Both the position numbers and the translations under genes were made by a program. From assembly GCA_964503615.1 (NCBI GenBank), contig CAZDBA010000088.1:1-21715 (forward strand): DNA of 21,715 nucleotides, written 5' to 3'. Positions within the stretch are counted from its first letter, which is position 1, and every line of letters starts with the position of its first letter. Of this stretch, positions 21,524 through 21,715 are shown piece after piece. A model generated the notes under the pieces. That model searched no databases and was not told the origin of the DNA. It saw only the letters and a program-made list of their open reading frames with translations. The stretch comes from CAZDBA01 sp964503615. GTDB taxonomy: Bacteria > Planctomycetota > Planctomycetia > Pirellulales > Pirellulaceae.

Positions 21524-21545
21524 GTGCTATGTTTTTCTTTTGAGA

Positions 21546-21618
21546 ACCGCAGATGAACACAAATGAACACAGATAAAAACGATCATTTAATCCGTGTTTA
21601 TCAGAGTGCATCTGTGGT
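21546..21618. repeat. Interspersed-type dyad repeat (29-base arms)
   Basis: Left arm 21546-21574 and right arm 21590-21618 match as inverted repeats at 22 of 29 positions, with a 15-base loop. Each arm contains degenerate internal units like AGATGAACACA. It sits between convergent genes. Very similar sequences are, from memory, widespread intergenic repeats in many environmental bacteria; copy number here is unknown. Confidence 0.6.
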
Positions 21619-21673
21619 CAAAAAACTATGACTGGAATGGAAATGGGGCGTTTTGTGAGAAGCCGTTTGGTGT

Positions 21674-21715
21674 TCACTCAATAATCGCAGGGGCTTCCGA
21701 TCCTGCTGCTTCTGG
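21674..21715 (-). CDS. Probable C-terminal tail of a leftward gene (partial, runs off the right edge)
   Basis: On the minus strand the frame from the right edge reads 13 sense codons, PEAAGSEAPAIIE, then TGA at 21676-21674. The composition (Ala, Glu, Pro) looks like a disordered protein tail, and the orientation fits the convergent repeat just to its left. Too short to name a family. Confidence 0.45.
   Translation of the reverse strand, partial: PEAAGSEAPAIIE

Noticed and set aside
1..21715. tRNA, rRNA, CRISPR array, insertion sequence or prophage
   Set aside because: No cloverleaf-like segment, spaced direct repeats, transposase or phage motif was recognised by eye on either strand.

Overview
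The window looks like a chromosomal segment of a planctomycete, most likely of the Pirellulales type. The reasons are a paired DUF1549/DUF1553 + DUF1501 unit (a hallmark of that phylum), a Ser/Thr kinase with a multi-pass C-terminus, a Gram-negative envelope gene (kdsB), long intergenic regions, few clear Shine-Dalgarno sites and moderate GC. No tRNA, rRNA, CRISPR array, transposase or phage gene was seen. There are two 100-N assembly gaps (9704-9803 and 20464-20563).

Layout. 1-61: possible start of a leftward gene. 424-1926: membrane-anchored Hanks-type Ser/Thr kinase. 2163-2525: small conserved-looking hypothetical protein, flanked by short hairpin repeats. 2654-6255 (leftward): succinate dehydrogenase/fumarate reductase operon sdhC-sdhA-sdhB, with sdhA and sdhB overlapping by ATGA. 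6623-9812 (rightward): kdsB (CMP-Kdo synthetase), pyrG (CTP synthase, which supplies the CTP used by KdsB) and a DUF1844 protein whose 3' end lies at or in the first gap. 9935-13021 (leftward): DUF1501 Tat-exported protein and, upstream of it, a DUF1549/DUF1553 exported protein. 13055-13542: a divergent intergenic region unusually dense in hairpins.

13543-21523 (rightward) is the most unusual part. It holds a short SecA-like ATPase that ends where the helical scaffold domain should begin. Next comes a GAF-GAF-TM-HlyD/lipoyl fusion, then a PqqD-like (RRE-like) + site-2-protease (M50) + HlyD/lipoyl fusion, a small single-pass protein with a Pro-Ala-Val tandem repeat broken by the second gap, and a fatty acid hydroxylase/sterol desaturase translationally coupled to it. 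I read the SecA-like/HlyD/M50 part as a candidate export or membrane-protein-processing machine. No substrate, ABC transporter or outer-membrane channel gene is visible in the window. The window ends with a dyad repeat and the likely C-terminal tail of a leftward gene.

Functional links inferred: sdhCAB feeds electrons from succinate to quinone; kdsB and pyrG link nucleotide supply to lipopolysaccharide Kdo activation; the two HlyD-domain proteins, only 15 bases apart, probably form one envelope complex. All family calls come from reading motifs by eye; no database search was run.
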